From Ianthella basta (Eukaryota; Porifera; Demospongiae; Verongiida; Ianthellidae): a stretch of 64,000 nt of DNA. The notes beneath the pieces are model-generated. The model saw only the letters and a program-made list of their open reading frames with translations, was not told the DNA's origin and searched no databases. The stretch is from positions 13,608,123-13,672,122 of the forward strand of contig OZ025868.1 in the NCBI GenBank assembly GCA_964019415.1. The letters are read 5' to 3'. The position numbers were made by a program, and so were the translations under genes. Shown one piece after another: positions 11,271 to 23,990 of this stretch; the stretch's first letter is position 1; each line of letters begins with the position of its first letter.

Positions 11271-11417
11271 TCTGTTGCAATTAGGCTTGGGTTGTTGAAT
11301 TGAGCTGCAGGGAAGGCATGCTGAATACAAATAGTACTATATCTCCTTCCTTTGGGTATGGCTGCGACAATAATTATACTGATTCCTTTCAACTGACCTC
11401 GGAGGTGAATCCTTTGT

Positions 11418-12770
11418 TCTAATCACACAGATACAAAACTGGTTCCGTAGGAGAATGGTCAGCCAGTGAATACGCAGAGCCTTAATTTAGAGTTCTTATC
11501 ATAGCAGTTGTTTACTACAATTTTGCAAGCTGCCTTCCATCCTTTATACCGGTTCTATCGACTGAAACTATATTAATTGTTTACAGCTAATCTGTAACAT
11601 CTTAGGGAGGGATTGAGCAAATTTCCTTTAACTAATGTACGTGTATGTGCGTTTGGCAAGAAACGTAATGTTAGTAACAAATGGACTTGCATGTATGCAC
11701 ATAAAAACTGCCCTGCAGGAACTCAAACCTACAGCAAATCAAAATAGCAGATAGGTCAGTAACTCCATCAGTTCTGGAATATTCATGGCTTACAGTAAAC
11801 CGACAGGTAGAGCAGAAGACATATGCATGCAATGGCAGGTGCCTTTTGCAAACCAATCTGTGCACCTTTTCTTGCGGGAAATGCTAATTAGGTGTGACCA
11901 CTGACTAGGAAACTAAATGCCATCCTGTGCAATGTCCGCAGTGTTGTTTACTTGGGCTGGAATAAGAGCCCACTGGGCTATAATATGCTTCAAGCATGAA
12001 GTGTACAGGAAGCTGAAGCTAATATTCTTCAGGCGTGAGACACACAGGAGACTATATGCACCATTTTATACCAAGCAAGTACAAGCCAAGTGCATGAATG
12101 TGAAAGAGGAATGCATTGAGCAGGGTCAGGATCACTGTCAATATTATGGCCATACGGGAATAGCATTCCAAATAATACACAAGCATGCGAATGTGATGGT
12201 TGATTTTGCAATGAAATACAAATGCCTATATACACAGTACAGACATATGAGCCTGCTGTGGTATATAAATACGATAAAAAAAAGTATGGATAATTATTAT
12301 TAATTCAATAATATTATTATTACTGCATTTCTATCATTCATCATGACACGTACACCTATACAATGCATGGCTCTATATAGGGAAGCTTTACAGCACAACT
12401 ATATAATTCACAAACACATGTAGCAATACCACATGCAATTGGCACAATATGTATTATACGAGCAAAGTGTGTGAAAGACAATATAATTTGTCATTGCAGT
12501 ATTACAGACTATAGCAGTGTGTGGCATATTCAGAACAGTATCCAAGCAACCAGAAGCTTCAAATTAATATAGGATAAAGAAATAAATGTTTGATAGTCAT
12601 TACAGCAATCAACTGATTACAGTGACATTCACTTCATAATTATGATTATAAGCATACAACTAATGTTTGTCTTGGACACAAAAATATATAGAAAAGATAT
12701 AGCTGTATACTATACTTTAGAATATTTCCAACCTATACGTACTCATTAGATACAAGTGGTTAGGCTGATT
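11418..12770. other. Intergenic, no gene recognised
   Basis: AT-rich sequence downstream of galectin 6. The 128-codon open frame on the plus strand (11917-12303) has no recognisable motif and a composition typical of chance. Several TATATA and AATAAT runs are present; no repeats or RNA genes are seen. Confidence 0.4.
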
Positions 12771-13256
12771 CTAAGAATAGATCACACATAAATGCTTCAG
12801 GGCAGATTCATATTCATAACTTTGAAACTCCACATTTGACACATTTGCATCGGTGCGATAGTCATAGGTTGCCAGCTCCTTCTGGTTAAAATTGACTGAG
12901 AAGTCATTTTCCTGAGCACAAATTACCCATTCCACCACAGTACCAGGAGTTGACTTGATGTCGGACACAAATACTGCTGTCTCCCACGCTCCTTCAGTAT
13001 GTGTGTTGAGGAGAACAGTGTTGAGATAGTCTCTCCATTCCACACGGAGGTCAACATGAAGTGCAACGTCACCATTTGTATCATGCAGATTGACTGATAT
13101 CCTCCCTGTAGGCGGGGCTGTGTAGGCAACTTTAACACAATTCCCAACAGAGAAGCTACGCATGTCGATATACTCACGATCAGCATTTACATTATTCAAC
13201 ATGTACAGCCCTATCACAGCCACCAGGAGGAAGATGCTCACCACAGAATCTGCCAT
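12771..13256 (-). CDS. Secreted galectin-like protein with lost sugar-contact residues (array member 6)
   Basis: A 161 aa protein from Met at 13256 (MADSVVS), just before a strong hydrophobic signal segment of about 20 residues; an in-frame Met at 13286 is less suitable. The galectin fold is recognisable from LHVDLRV, TVLLNTH and the C-terminal FNQKELATYDYR. The Trp loop reads WETAVF, so the Glu and Arg contacts of the canonical W-G-x-E-x-R are gone. It may bind a different ligand or serve structurally. It lies outside the 4.3 kb duplication and is the most distant member on the right. Confidence 0.76.
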   Translation of the reverse strand: MADSVVSIFLLVAVIGLYMLNNVNADREYIDMRSFSVGNCVKVAYTAPPTGRISVNLHDTNGDVALHVDLRVEWRDYLNTVLLNTHTEGAWETAVFVSDIKSTPGTVVEWVICAQENDFSVNFNQKELATYDYRTDANVSNVEFQSYEYESALKHLCVIYS

Positions 13257-14901
13257 TCTGTATTGAACACAAGGAAGATGTCTCAAGTGATCAGTAGTGC
13301 AAAATCAGCGACGCAGAAGATTAACAGTTCTTATGTTTGCCAGCTATTTATAGCAGCTACGTACAGTGTCGGCTCTTTATTGTCCCCTAAGCTAACACTG
13401 CTCTTCTATTATAGTTTCCTGATAATTTGCATTTGCCAGGACAGAATTAATCACTTAACCTGCAGCTGCATACTTGCTCGTGTGTGGGTACTATATATAT
13501 TGAATGGAAGCTCTGAATGGCATAAACGTAGCGGCATGTGATGCTGTAGAGGGTCATAGTTGCGTTAGATGACTTCTGGTTCACAAAATCTTGATCTTGA
13601 GCTCTGTAAGCATTTGACAAATACCCTCGGGTCGAAACGTCCTGTGATTAACTTTTCTGAATCAGTTGTGTGATTGCTCAAGATCTTGTGAACCAGAAGT
13701 AATGCTACATAACAAGTTGTACACACATCATTATCATTTCATGTACTATATGGCACAAAGACAAACCATGTACATGTAATATACAATCATTGTGTAAAAT
13801 TATTAGCATAATGAAATGCACTCACACAATGTCATGCCATTAGTTACGTATCATAATCATAATATGGGTTGCTTCACCGTCTGCATGCACCTTGAACTGG
13901 AGCGTTGATCTGTACAACTATACAGCTATGACTGTATAGGGCATAGTAAATTGTTAACGGGTGTACATGACTGTCTGTTTGATTCAAAACCATACTCTGG
14001 TGTTAGCTATAAATTTATAACAATCTGCAACCATAGTGGTCTTATTCGGAATCCATGCAATGCTAAACCAATCTTCACAACTTTCCTGAAAGAAACAATG
14101 ATTTTATGCAAGACTATAAAAGGAAAGTGTACACCAAGTATATACTACAGTGTAATATTTAATGTGTGCATCATACCTGGATACTTGAGCTCTGTGCCTT
14201 ATCAGCAACTCGCCCCCCACACCTCAAGCCATGAATTGCGTAAAGCACTCCTAGCCCACTTTAAGCAACATTTATAATCGTTAATTTTATTCAATTGAGT
14301 ATATTAAGTGCTTCTTGGGTTGCTTTTCCCGACTGGAAGCTTGCAATTGTCATTAATTATGTATAATAGGAAATGACGTTTCTAAATCATTACTTCACTG
14401 GATGCCAGAAGTCTCAAATGATTATCCACCGCTGAATGCATTCTGAATATACAAACAACAGGCCGGTAGCTTGTGTACTTAGATTGTATGCAAACCTACC
14501 ATGCACATTAATGAGATATTGCACCATACCACAACAATACTTATGGCTCTAAACACATTTGAATGTACATATTCAAAGATTCAAGGATTATTATACTGGA
14601 GGTCCACTTAGCCCATGCATGCAGAGGGCTACTTTACAGAGAGCCCAGTAAACATACAATTACGTATAATTACGCCACAGGAGACTAACACATCAACGAA
14701 CGTATGGACTATAAGAGAATGTAAGAGGCCAAACATGAGTTCCAGCAAAGTACCATTGCAAATAAACATCTGCAAAGATGGCTTCTGTGCTCCATTGACA
14801 GCTTGTTCTAGAAAGTACAATTAACATCAAACATCAAAATCATCAAAGTATGTAATAGTGTGATATAAAAGCATCATAAAATACAAAATGTTGGCCCTAA
14901 C
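13257..14901. other. Intergenic between galectin array and P450 relic
   Basis: Contains the small inverted-repeat element at 13572-13700. A 108-codon open frame (13951-14277, plus strand) has no recognisable domain and is not called. Confidence 0.4.
13572..13700. mobile_element. Small MITE-like inverted-repeat element (129 bp)
   Basis: The ends are perfect 15-bp inverted repeats (acttctggttcacaa and its complement) and pairing extends imperfectly inward through atcttgagc. There is no coding capacity. The flanks gatg and aatg may be a degraded target duplication. The superfamily is not assigned. Confidence 0.6.
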
Positions 14902-16288
14902 CTCTGTTTCTGGTGTTGCTACAATCTTGTACTTCAGCAGAATTGCAAATCAGTGCCATCTTAATCTCCAACAAAGCAAATCTCAATCCAATGCAGTTCC
15001 TTGGACCAAGGCCAAAGGGTATATAAGCGCAAGGATGCATGATGCTTGGCTTACTCCTCAGGAGTGAACCTGCATGTGAATGAATGCATGGTCAAGTACT
15101 ATGCAAACAGCCTAATGTCGCTACAGCAACAAAGTGGATAAGTACAAAATATAGTATGAGGAATGAACACGCTAGGTGCAAATGCTATATAAATAGGAAT
15201 GATATTGGGAGCAGAGGTGAAGAACTTGCTGGAAGGATTGGAGAGATCACTCAACCAGTGAGTAGAATTACAGTGTGCAGTGATTAACAGTATAAAACTT
15301 TGTCAGAAATAATGGCTGATGTATGCATATGTGAACGTGCACACACCTTTCAGGGTCAAACTTGTCTGGCTCACTCCATGGCTAAGTGGTATAGTGTATT
15401 GTGGACCATGAGAACACCACATACATATACTCCTTTCTTCATGGACAAGCTACCCAAGTCACAGTCATCAGTGCACTCACAAGCAGAACTGAAGCAGTAG
15501 CAAAGACACTTCTATAATTATTAATCAATTTATACAATAACATTGTGCTAGCTAAGTGACACATTACAAGAACAGATTGAAAAGATTTTCTAGAATGAAC
15601 CATAGGGTGCACCATAAAACAGTGAAATCAATTGTAAACACAAATGGTGACAGCTATGTAGAACAAAATATTTAGATAGATTATGATAGATAGGGACATT
15701 ACTATGGCAACAAGGCAATATTTGGAGTTGATAAATGTTCGGCCTCAGGATATATGTGCTAATACACCCCTTCAAGGTGCGGTAAATATATTACATATAA
15801 CACTCAAATGTCATACTAAATGATCTCATTTACGTATGCATCACATTTGAGTGTGGTATATTATAATTATTAAATGCACAAGTACCATTATAGAGTGAGC
15901 GCCATCATGCAACTATATATTGTACTACAACCATGCACTCAAAAGGAAAAAACTAACAGCACAGAAAACCGGCCATCTATAAATTCAAATTACTTAGATG
16001 TAGCCAATTAAGAAAGAGTAAGCATAAAAGCGAGTGAAAAAAGGAAACAGGCAATTGTGCGAACAATGTGCTGATACTTCCATCTACTTACAGAGTTCAC
16101 TTCATAGTAATTGCTGATTTCATTAGCCAGTCTCTTCTGAACATCGGGAGTTGTAGCCAGGAGGTAAGTTGTAAGGTGAGAGTCAGTCTGGTGGTCTTGT
16201 ACCTATTCAACAAGAATGTGAGGCAGTCAATGACAATGGCACCCTCTGTCAGTCCCTCAACAGATCCATAACTAACGTACAGCTTCAA
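14902..16288 (-). pseudogene. CYP3-like P450 relic, 3' exons (left end of array)
   Basis: Three exons are recognisable by comparison with the intact gene at 58614-64000. The I-helix exon (about 16092-16285) has the intact motif AGYETT changed to NRYKTT, and a frameshift follows it. The exon before the heme loop (15347-15485) has an in-frame TAG before PWSEPDKFDPER and an insertion after KKGVYV. The heme exon (14902-15069) still shows [10 protein letters not shown] around the cysteine ligand but has a TAA after TPEE and a frameshift. Splice sites (gtaag and gttag donors, cag acceptors) are still visible. The ExxR exon was not found. This is a dead copy; it shows the ancestral unit had a complete P450. 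Confidence 0.88.
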
Positions 16289-18042
<1,754 letters not shown>

Positions 18043-18239
18043 TGTAACAACGAATCTAAGACTTACATCACAATAGCAACCAAACTGAGAGTTGCATAAC
18101 ACAGCAGTTACAATACTAACCACAACTACATTGCTATGACAACAGCATGCATGCCCAGTCCTGTGTAGCCTGCCTGTCACAAACTACATGCTTACACAAG
18201 CAACAAGTAGTCAAAAGAAGAATTGGTTACCAGCCTCAC

Positions 18240-20380
18240 ACTGAAACTGGTCCATAGTTCTTTGAAAGATGCTCAAGATAGTCCAGGGAATTGCCCTAAA
18301 GTAAAGAAAAGTGATCATGATTTGCTGGATCTCTGTCAATATATCCTTGGCATTCTGTGAGAGTGTGTATGTGTGTATGTGTGCATGAGTGTATCTCCTG
18401 TTGACTGAACGTGTGTGTGTGTTAGTTGCACATCCACATAATTTGCTTATATTATTGATACTATTTAATTTTTACCTTGTTGTATATATGATGAAGCCAA
18501 CTGTGGTACATATTGTATAACCACCAGTTTGCTATAGAAGCACTGGGCTCTTATTGTTAGCCAATCAGCTTCATGTGGAATGTTTATTTTGTTCTAAAGT
18601 TGTTACTCACTTTTCACACATTTCTTGCTATGCAGCTGCTATTGACATAGCATGTGACTCTTTCTTGCAGCACGTTCATGTGTCACCTTGTGGATGTACA
18701 ATGTCATGGCAGTGTATGCTCATGACATCCCATGATTACACATGACTTGCTTGTGCATGCTAGCTAGCTAGATGCATCAAGCAAAGAATGGGAAAAAATT
18801 GGTGGATGTAGATGAAATGCTTTTCACATGCACGTAAGTGTCCAACTCTTTTCTCAATGCAATGGGCTTTGACCGCTGCACAACAATGCTACATGCAAGC
18901 TATATAAAACGTTTCCAAGTAGCTAAGCAGGGCCTTCTCCACACACTTACAGTGGCTGCCTTGTCTGCATCTATTACAGCGAATTCAGGTAACTGGGTAA
19001 GGCCTGACGTGTGTAACTTCCTTGTAATCAATGGCTGTAGTGTTGCCATGCTAAAACACCCCTCCGGCGAAAGTATATGTAGCTAGCTAATATAAGCTCC
19101 ACTGGTCGCGGCCAAACAAGAACAGCACTTCTTCTACAGAGGGCTCCTTTTGAACTCTTGCGCATTCCTTCTGATCCTATCCACTACACGCTTGGCAGCA
19201 AAACGTTCAATGGTTCTATCATAGATAACTCGATTATCTATGGTTCAATGAAGAAGTAGGCTTATTGGAGTTATTCTAATCACTTCCCTTTTGGCATATC
19301 CTCCTGAGTCCATTGGCGTCTGCCTTTGGTACCTATATAGACCTACATGCTTACACAGGCAACAAGTAGTTCAGAAGAAGAATTGGTTACCAGCCTCACC
19401 CTGAAAATGGTCCATAGGTCTCCCTATATAGGAAACAATGTTGTAGCTTGATTTGTTCGATGTATCAAACCATTCTCGTTCGAAAAACAATACGCTAGAT
19501 ATATTATGGCACGCTCAGGCATTAGTCTAATTTAACGTACTCATGCACGCGCTTCACACCCTCGTGGTTAAATTAGATAAGGCCCTCGCAGCCATAATAT
19601 AACTAAGTAGCCTAATTTTGTGTACTATCATCTACACTAACAATGACATAGATTAGATAACAAGATATAATTATTACAACTCTTAATACACATAGTCACC
19701 TCCTACCAACTACTTACCTTGAATCTTACAAGTGTCCACAAATTGCCCAGTACAGGAGAGGGCTTTGGCCTGGGCACAGCAAGCTGCTTGAAGTAGCAAT
19801 AGGGCTCATAATAGCAACTGCAACAGTAAAGGGAGACACAGATTGTGAGTAGACCTTTGAGCAAAGGATGACAGACAGTGAACAGGCACATAATATACAG
19901 GGAGACCAGCTGTAAATACATACACTGTATAATGATTCCAGAATCTATAATTATGTTATAAAAACACGACTGCAGTTTAATACAGTTAATCTTGTCCACC
20001 TCTTAATAAACCTTCCCAAGATAAACGTACACAGACCATTGTAATTGTAAATATCGGTACGGTTATGTGTCTGCGGGGGAGGGGGGGAGTGGCCGGGGGA
20101 ACAGACAGTCTCCAGAAGCATGGCAAACAACTTTCCCAGGATAGTAGCTATAAACTGGTCATGCCTGCACTTATTGGCTCGATGACTTAAATTGGCTTGA
20201 CGAGATTGTCACGCCTACGGTCATACAGCTGCTTCATGCGGAACAGCCACCCGCCTAGCTAGCGACTTCTTCACAGATACAGTCTTACCTGTACCACAAG
20301 TACAGCGCAGACAAGAAGCAGGAGATCTCTGCCCGCAGTTTGAGATTGGTAGCGTACGAGAGGACGTCATCCAAATCCAT
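18240..20380 (-). pseudogene. CYP3-like P450 5' exons downstream of SULT 1
   Basis: Exon 1 (20289-20380) starts MDLDDVLSYATNLK, the membrane anchor, with donor gtaag. Exon 2 (19718-19817) gives YYEPYCYFKQLAVPRPKPSP...LGNLW, the proline-rich hinge after the anchor, slightly degraded compared with the copy at 41503. Exon 3 (18240-18295) gives GNSLDYLEHLSKNYGPVS. All three are open with good splice sites, but the following exon and the next one (MEPLF) are missing where the CA repeat and element fragment begin at 18.04 kb. A partial second copy of exon 3 lies near 19.40 kb. It probably cannot make a P450. Confidence 0.75.
18300..19700. other. P450 intron remnants and spacer
   Basis: Intron-type sequence, parts of which recur in the other units (for example 18.30-18.45 with 41.22-41.37). 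The stretch 18.5-19.3 kb is unique to this unit, and no gene is recognised in it. Confidence 0.4.
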
Positions 20381-20773
20381 GGCAGAATCAGTGGCGATTC
20401 GGTGATAGGTCTTCAAGGAACAGACCGGTCATGTGATAATTACGACTCCATAGATTATTCGGGATATTATAATTATGCAATGGTCAGAGCATCTTGCGTA
20501 GCTACACCGCCATTTTTGCTCTGACCCGGCCTTGATTATGAGCATGCACAGTAACCATAACAGGAAGAAGTGTCGAATATAGTATACTATTTCATTGCAT
20601 GTTGTAGCATGTTCAAACTACATACAAAAGAGCAACAACAGCATTCAAACTATTAAGTTGTGTTCTATAATGAACTATAGCTACCGAAAACTCAGACTAA
20701 TGATAATGCTTAATATTCAGTGCAGTGAATATGTGGTATCTACGTAAAGTGGATGATGTGTTACATTAATGTT
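20381..20773. other. Spacer between SULT 1 and P450 exon 1
   Basis: Conserved in all five units (28.0-28.3, 42.2-42.5, 49.6-49.95 and 56.25-56.65 kb). It contains the SULT 3' untranslated region and whatever promoter the P450 had. It also has the pair ttgctctgacc and ggtcagagc flanking a short segment (about 20485-20525), a small inverted repeat. Confidence 0.5.
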
Positions 20774-21697
20774 TCACTTCGCTGTGTTGCATTTGCTCTG
20801 CTTCTCCTTCTTCCATGCCTCCCTCAACTCCTGGTAAGTAGCACAGCCCGTCACAGGAGTTACAATGGATTCCCACTTCTTCTGGATTTCACTGCGTACC
20901 TCTGCAGAAATATTCTTTGGTCCCTCGGTAGTTGTACCCGTACGCACTATGCTTTTCTCCATACCAGCAGTCTCTGATACACCGAAGTGTGCATTGCAGT
21001 GCTTCAGAAAGCGTGTCAAACGAAATTTATCAGAATGCTGCTTCATAAACTCAAATGTGCTTCTCTCCAATGCAACCTGGATGTGACCTTCATCTGTGAT
21101 GCCCATGAACTCAGCAATGGAGCGAACAGAGCTCTCGTAGCACTCTTTGAGGTCTTCATAAAACATTACCAACACATTTGGGTCATTCCTGTGTGGCCAC
21201 CAACTTGCAAGGTCGTGAAAGTAGGAGGCAGTGTCTGTTACCCTTTGTGGCTCATCCTGAGCTAGCCAAATTGGCTTCAAATACATATCTACTGGGACGT
21301 CTTCAGGTCGAAACAACCAACCCTGCAGCATCATGTAGAGACTGTATGCAGTAGCGCATGGCTCACGTACACTCCAGATGCACCTAGCACCCTTTGGACA
21401 GCTGGGGTACCACATGTGGGTCTTGAAAGAGCGCGGGAAGGCCTTTTGCTCCGCTTCAAGGTCTACTTTAAGGTCATGCGCAAACTCCAATATTGGGCCG
21501 AGATCGAACATCTCATCAAACTCCATATCTCCACCTGTTCGCAACTGGTGAACAATCTGTTGGATCCATGTTGTCCCTGTCTTTGCACTCCCAACAACAA
21601 AAATGTCTGTATTTCGTGGCTGGAAGCTTTGTCCTTTCAACCAGCTTTCGTCTGTCCACACAGTAAGAAACTTCTGAGTAATGTCAGACTCTGCCAT
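20774..21697 (-). CDS. Cytosolic-type sulfotransferase, array copy 1
   Basis: A 307 aa intronless gene of the Sulfotransfer_1 family. It would transfer sulfate from PAPS to a hydroxyl or amine of a small acceptor in the cytosol. Motifs: the phosphosulfate loop VVGSAKTGTTW at residues 34-44 with Lys39; KTH at 92-94, His94 being the likely catalytic base; Arg111 and Ser119 with the spacing used for the 3'-phosphate of PAPS; YEDL at 179-182; and RTG at 251-253 for the same phosphate. This copy is the most diverged of the five: YMMLQGWLFRPEDVPVDMYLKPIW in the acceptor-side segment, DEPQ, and SETAGMEKS. TATATATAG lies about 40 bases upstream of the start, next to the end of the inter-unit element. 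Confidence 0.9.
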   Translation of the reverse strand: MAESDITQKFLTVWTDESWLKGQSFQPRNTDIFVVGSAKTGTTWIQQIVHQLRTGGDMEFDEMFDLGPILEFAHDLKVDLEAEQKAFPRSFKTHMWYPSCPKGARCIWSVREPCATAYSLYMMLQGWLFRPEDVPVDMYLKPIWLAQDEPQRVTDTASYFHDLASWWPHRNDPNVLVMFYEDLKECYESSVRSIAEFMGITDEGHIQVALERSTFEFMKQHSDKFRLTRFLKHCNAHFGVSETAGMEKSIVRTGTTTEGPKNISAEVRSEIQKKWESIVTPVTGCATYQELREAWKKEKQSKCNTAK

Positions 21698-21733
21698 TGT
21701 CCTTCATCAGTCGACGCTCGACGACGTGTCGAC

Positions 21734-21742
21734 TATATATAG
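21734..21742 (-). promoter_or_regulatory. TATA-like box of SULT 1
   Basis: tatatatag, about 37-45 bases before the ATG. Equivalent boxes are at 43527 and 50945; SULT 2 has a disturbed tataatattatatag near 29251. The box coincides with the outer end of the inter-unit element (tatagacaagttgggcgtaa). A CRE-type TGACGTCA follows at 21801-21808. Confidence 0.45.
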
Positions 21743-22138
21743 ACAAATTGGGCGTAACTCAGGAATCGCGAATGTTGTGGGTTAAGGCGAAAATTGCATA
21801 TGACGTCATCAATGGTGGCAGTTTAATACATCTCTATATATAATTTGGTAGAGCAAATCCGATGTTCGCAAACTCTTCACGCAGTTTGCGCGCGATCGAC
21901 ACGAAACTCGGAATTATTACAGAGTGCCGCATGGTGATGGTTATAAGGGGGTAGACGGAAGATGATTCGCCGCGCCTGCGAAGAGCGCCGCACATTTTCC
22001 CTTCGTTACGGAAAAAGACGTCATGTTTTTTCCGTTTACGGTCTGCGTATACGGGATTCCGGTTATTTAAGGTTTCAAAACGAGGCACCATGCGCAAGGA
22101 AGAGCGCTCGCGCTCTGCCATGCAACAGCGCAGCAGCT

Positions 22139-22348
22139 AACACTATCTATCGCACCATACTGATGTAAATTAGATGCAATATGAGACTAAAATGCGGCAA
22201 CATGTTAAACCTCTTATTTCTGTGAAGCAACAGAGCTGCAGCCAACACTATCTATGGCACCATTCTGATATACATCAGCTACAATATGAATCTACAATGC
22301 AGCAGCAACATCATAGACCTCTTCCTTCTGTGAGCATGTTGCTGCTTT
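22139..22348. repeat. Two-copy tandem repeat, period about 105 bp
   Basis: aacactatctatcgcaccat at 22139 is repeated as aacactatctatggcaccat at 22244. The following sequence is parallel through cctctt...ttctgtga. The copies are diverged. Confidence 0.65.
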
Positions 22349-22421
22349 TGCATCAAGACAATGATAGCTATCAATCTGTCGGCAACATTTTGCACCTATC
22401 CACCGTTGTATATCTATGTGG

Positions 22422-22652
22422 GCACATCAAGTATTGGAGCTTCAGTACACTCAGGTGAGCAACATGTCTTGATGGTTTTGGACAGTACATGCATGGTGCT
22501 GTTCTAGGCCAAAGTGAGATATAGTAGCTCAATCAGTGACTTTTCATCACACTTTGACCTGGAACAGTACATGCATGACCTGTCCAAAACCATCTTCATA
22601 CATGGTGTTCCCCTGAGCATACATAAGCTCCAATTTACTTGATATGCCCACA
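22422..22652. repeat. Long inverted repeat, arms about 105 bp
   Basis: The left arm starts gggcacatcaagta and contains gatggttttggacag, then ctgttctaggccaaagtg. The right arm reads cactttgacctggaacag, then ctgtccaaaaccatc, ending tacttgatatgccc. The loop is about 30 bases. The arms match imperfectly. A transcript would fold into a long hairpin. Confidence 0.75.
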
Positions 22653-23838
22653 TACACTGTTCTTCAGTTCCCTTCTTAGACTACCAATTTTGCAGTTGTT
22701 TTCATGTCATATCCATCTCTGTCCACATCATGCTACACACAGTATCGCCTGCAACATGCATGCATAGCTATGATTGCGGCCTACCAGCTGGCATACCCAC
22801 ACAACCATAAGCCACACTGTCGTGGAGTAGCTATTGTGCAGCAGCCGACGTTGAGGCGCTGGAGCAGGGAAGCCCACCGAAGGCAGGTTTTCCTGCTAGT
22901 TGAAAATATAGTGGGAAAGGAGTTGTACCGGCAGCCTCGAGCACTTCGTGCCGAATGTTCCCATTTGGATGGCCCGCCTGAATGGTTCGCATGAATACGC
23001 ACCTGACGGTCGTTGATTGAAGTTGTTAAGGCATACGGTTGCCGAGATCGAGACTCGTCAGGGCCATAGCACCAGATAAAAACCGGTCAGGCCATAGATG
23101 ACGTGACGCAAACTAGGGGGTCTGGGGCATGCCCCCAGAATATTTTTGAAATCTAGATGTTCTGTGAGTACTTTTGGAGCAATTCTAGTCCCATCAACAC
23201 TCCAATGAGTATGATAAAATGTAACATAGACCAACAGGCACTTACAGCAGGAAAGGCAATCAAGTGCCATGTAACAGGTAATACAATGCATTGTTATAGG
23301 AAGATAGCACATTAAAAATCGAAATCTAGTGTTTTTTTTGGCTGTCTCTCCGACGCTAGGCAGCACAAATCTCTCCTTTCCTTGACTAGAAGACACCATC
23401 GACGCAAAGGGTGTGTAAACATGTTTCCTCCAAAAACAAGGGCAGATGTAGGAATGGTGCAGTGTGTACATGCAGGCTAAAACCACCTAGTGGAAAAACT
23501 GTAGGAACAAGGAGGCGAGCCAGTCCATGCAAAGAGGGTGGCAGCCAGTCCATGCAACAAGGAGGGCTGGTCCATGCAAACCCAGGTCATTGACATGCAC
23601 TGACTTTGAATACGTTTTCACTATCCATGCATCGGCGCATGCCAACATTTTGCTACGTACACCTGTGGTTTTGCTACCATCCCCTGTTTCTCCGCCTGTG
23701 TATTATAGTGCAATTGTACATGTGAGTGTGCAATAACAAGGGTTGCCACAGGAGACTATCCTATTGCATGCATATGCCCATTCCAGCTACATGTACAAAT
23801 ATATACCACCATGCTGCATGCCTACATCCATGTACAGT

Positions 23839-23990
23839 GGATTTACACAACCTTGCAACAGTTCCCATACCTGGGTAGGCATTACCTAGGATACGAACAG
23901 GGTGACATAATAGGTGTGCATACAGTACCAGTCCGTATCCTAAGTAACGACTGCCCATGGTGTGGGAATTGTTGCAAGGTTGAATAAATC
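23839..23990. repeat. Hairpin repeat, copy 2
   Basis: Same hairpin as at 17503-17657, in the same place within the inter-unit element. Confidence 0.7.

Larger units (their letters stand above)
7122..11417. repeat. Tandem segmental duplication, copy B
   Basis: This is the second copy of the 4.3 kb block, joined head to tail to copy A. It holds the galectins at 8047 and 10130 and the truncated galectin at 11124. The right end is near ctcggaggtgaatccttt (about 11399-11416), where similarity to copy A ends because copy A there runs straight into the start of copy B. Confidence 0.85.
21835..22900. other. Insertion of about 1.07 kb inside the left TIR
   Basis: Present only in this copy. It starts with a GC- and CpG-rich stretch (21840-22138) unlike the AT-rich surroundings, then a two-copy tandem repeat (period 105, starting 22139 and 22244), then a long inverted repeat (22422-22652). 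No coding sequence is recognised. Confidence 0.55.

Noticed and set aside
11917..12303. A 128-codon plus-strand frame
   Set aside because: No homology recognisable, no promoter or splice context, composition like the surrounding non-coding DNA.
20753..21265. Plus-strand open frames opposite each SULT gene, conserved in all five copies
   Set aside because: They are antisense shadows; conservation follows from the SULT coding constraint and recent duplication.
23058..23486. A 142-codon minus-strand frame in the TIR element, similar frames in other copies
   Set aside because: Frames differ in length and phase between copies, composition is Cys/His/Tyr-rich, and no domain or transposase motif is recognisable.
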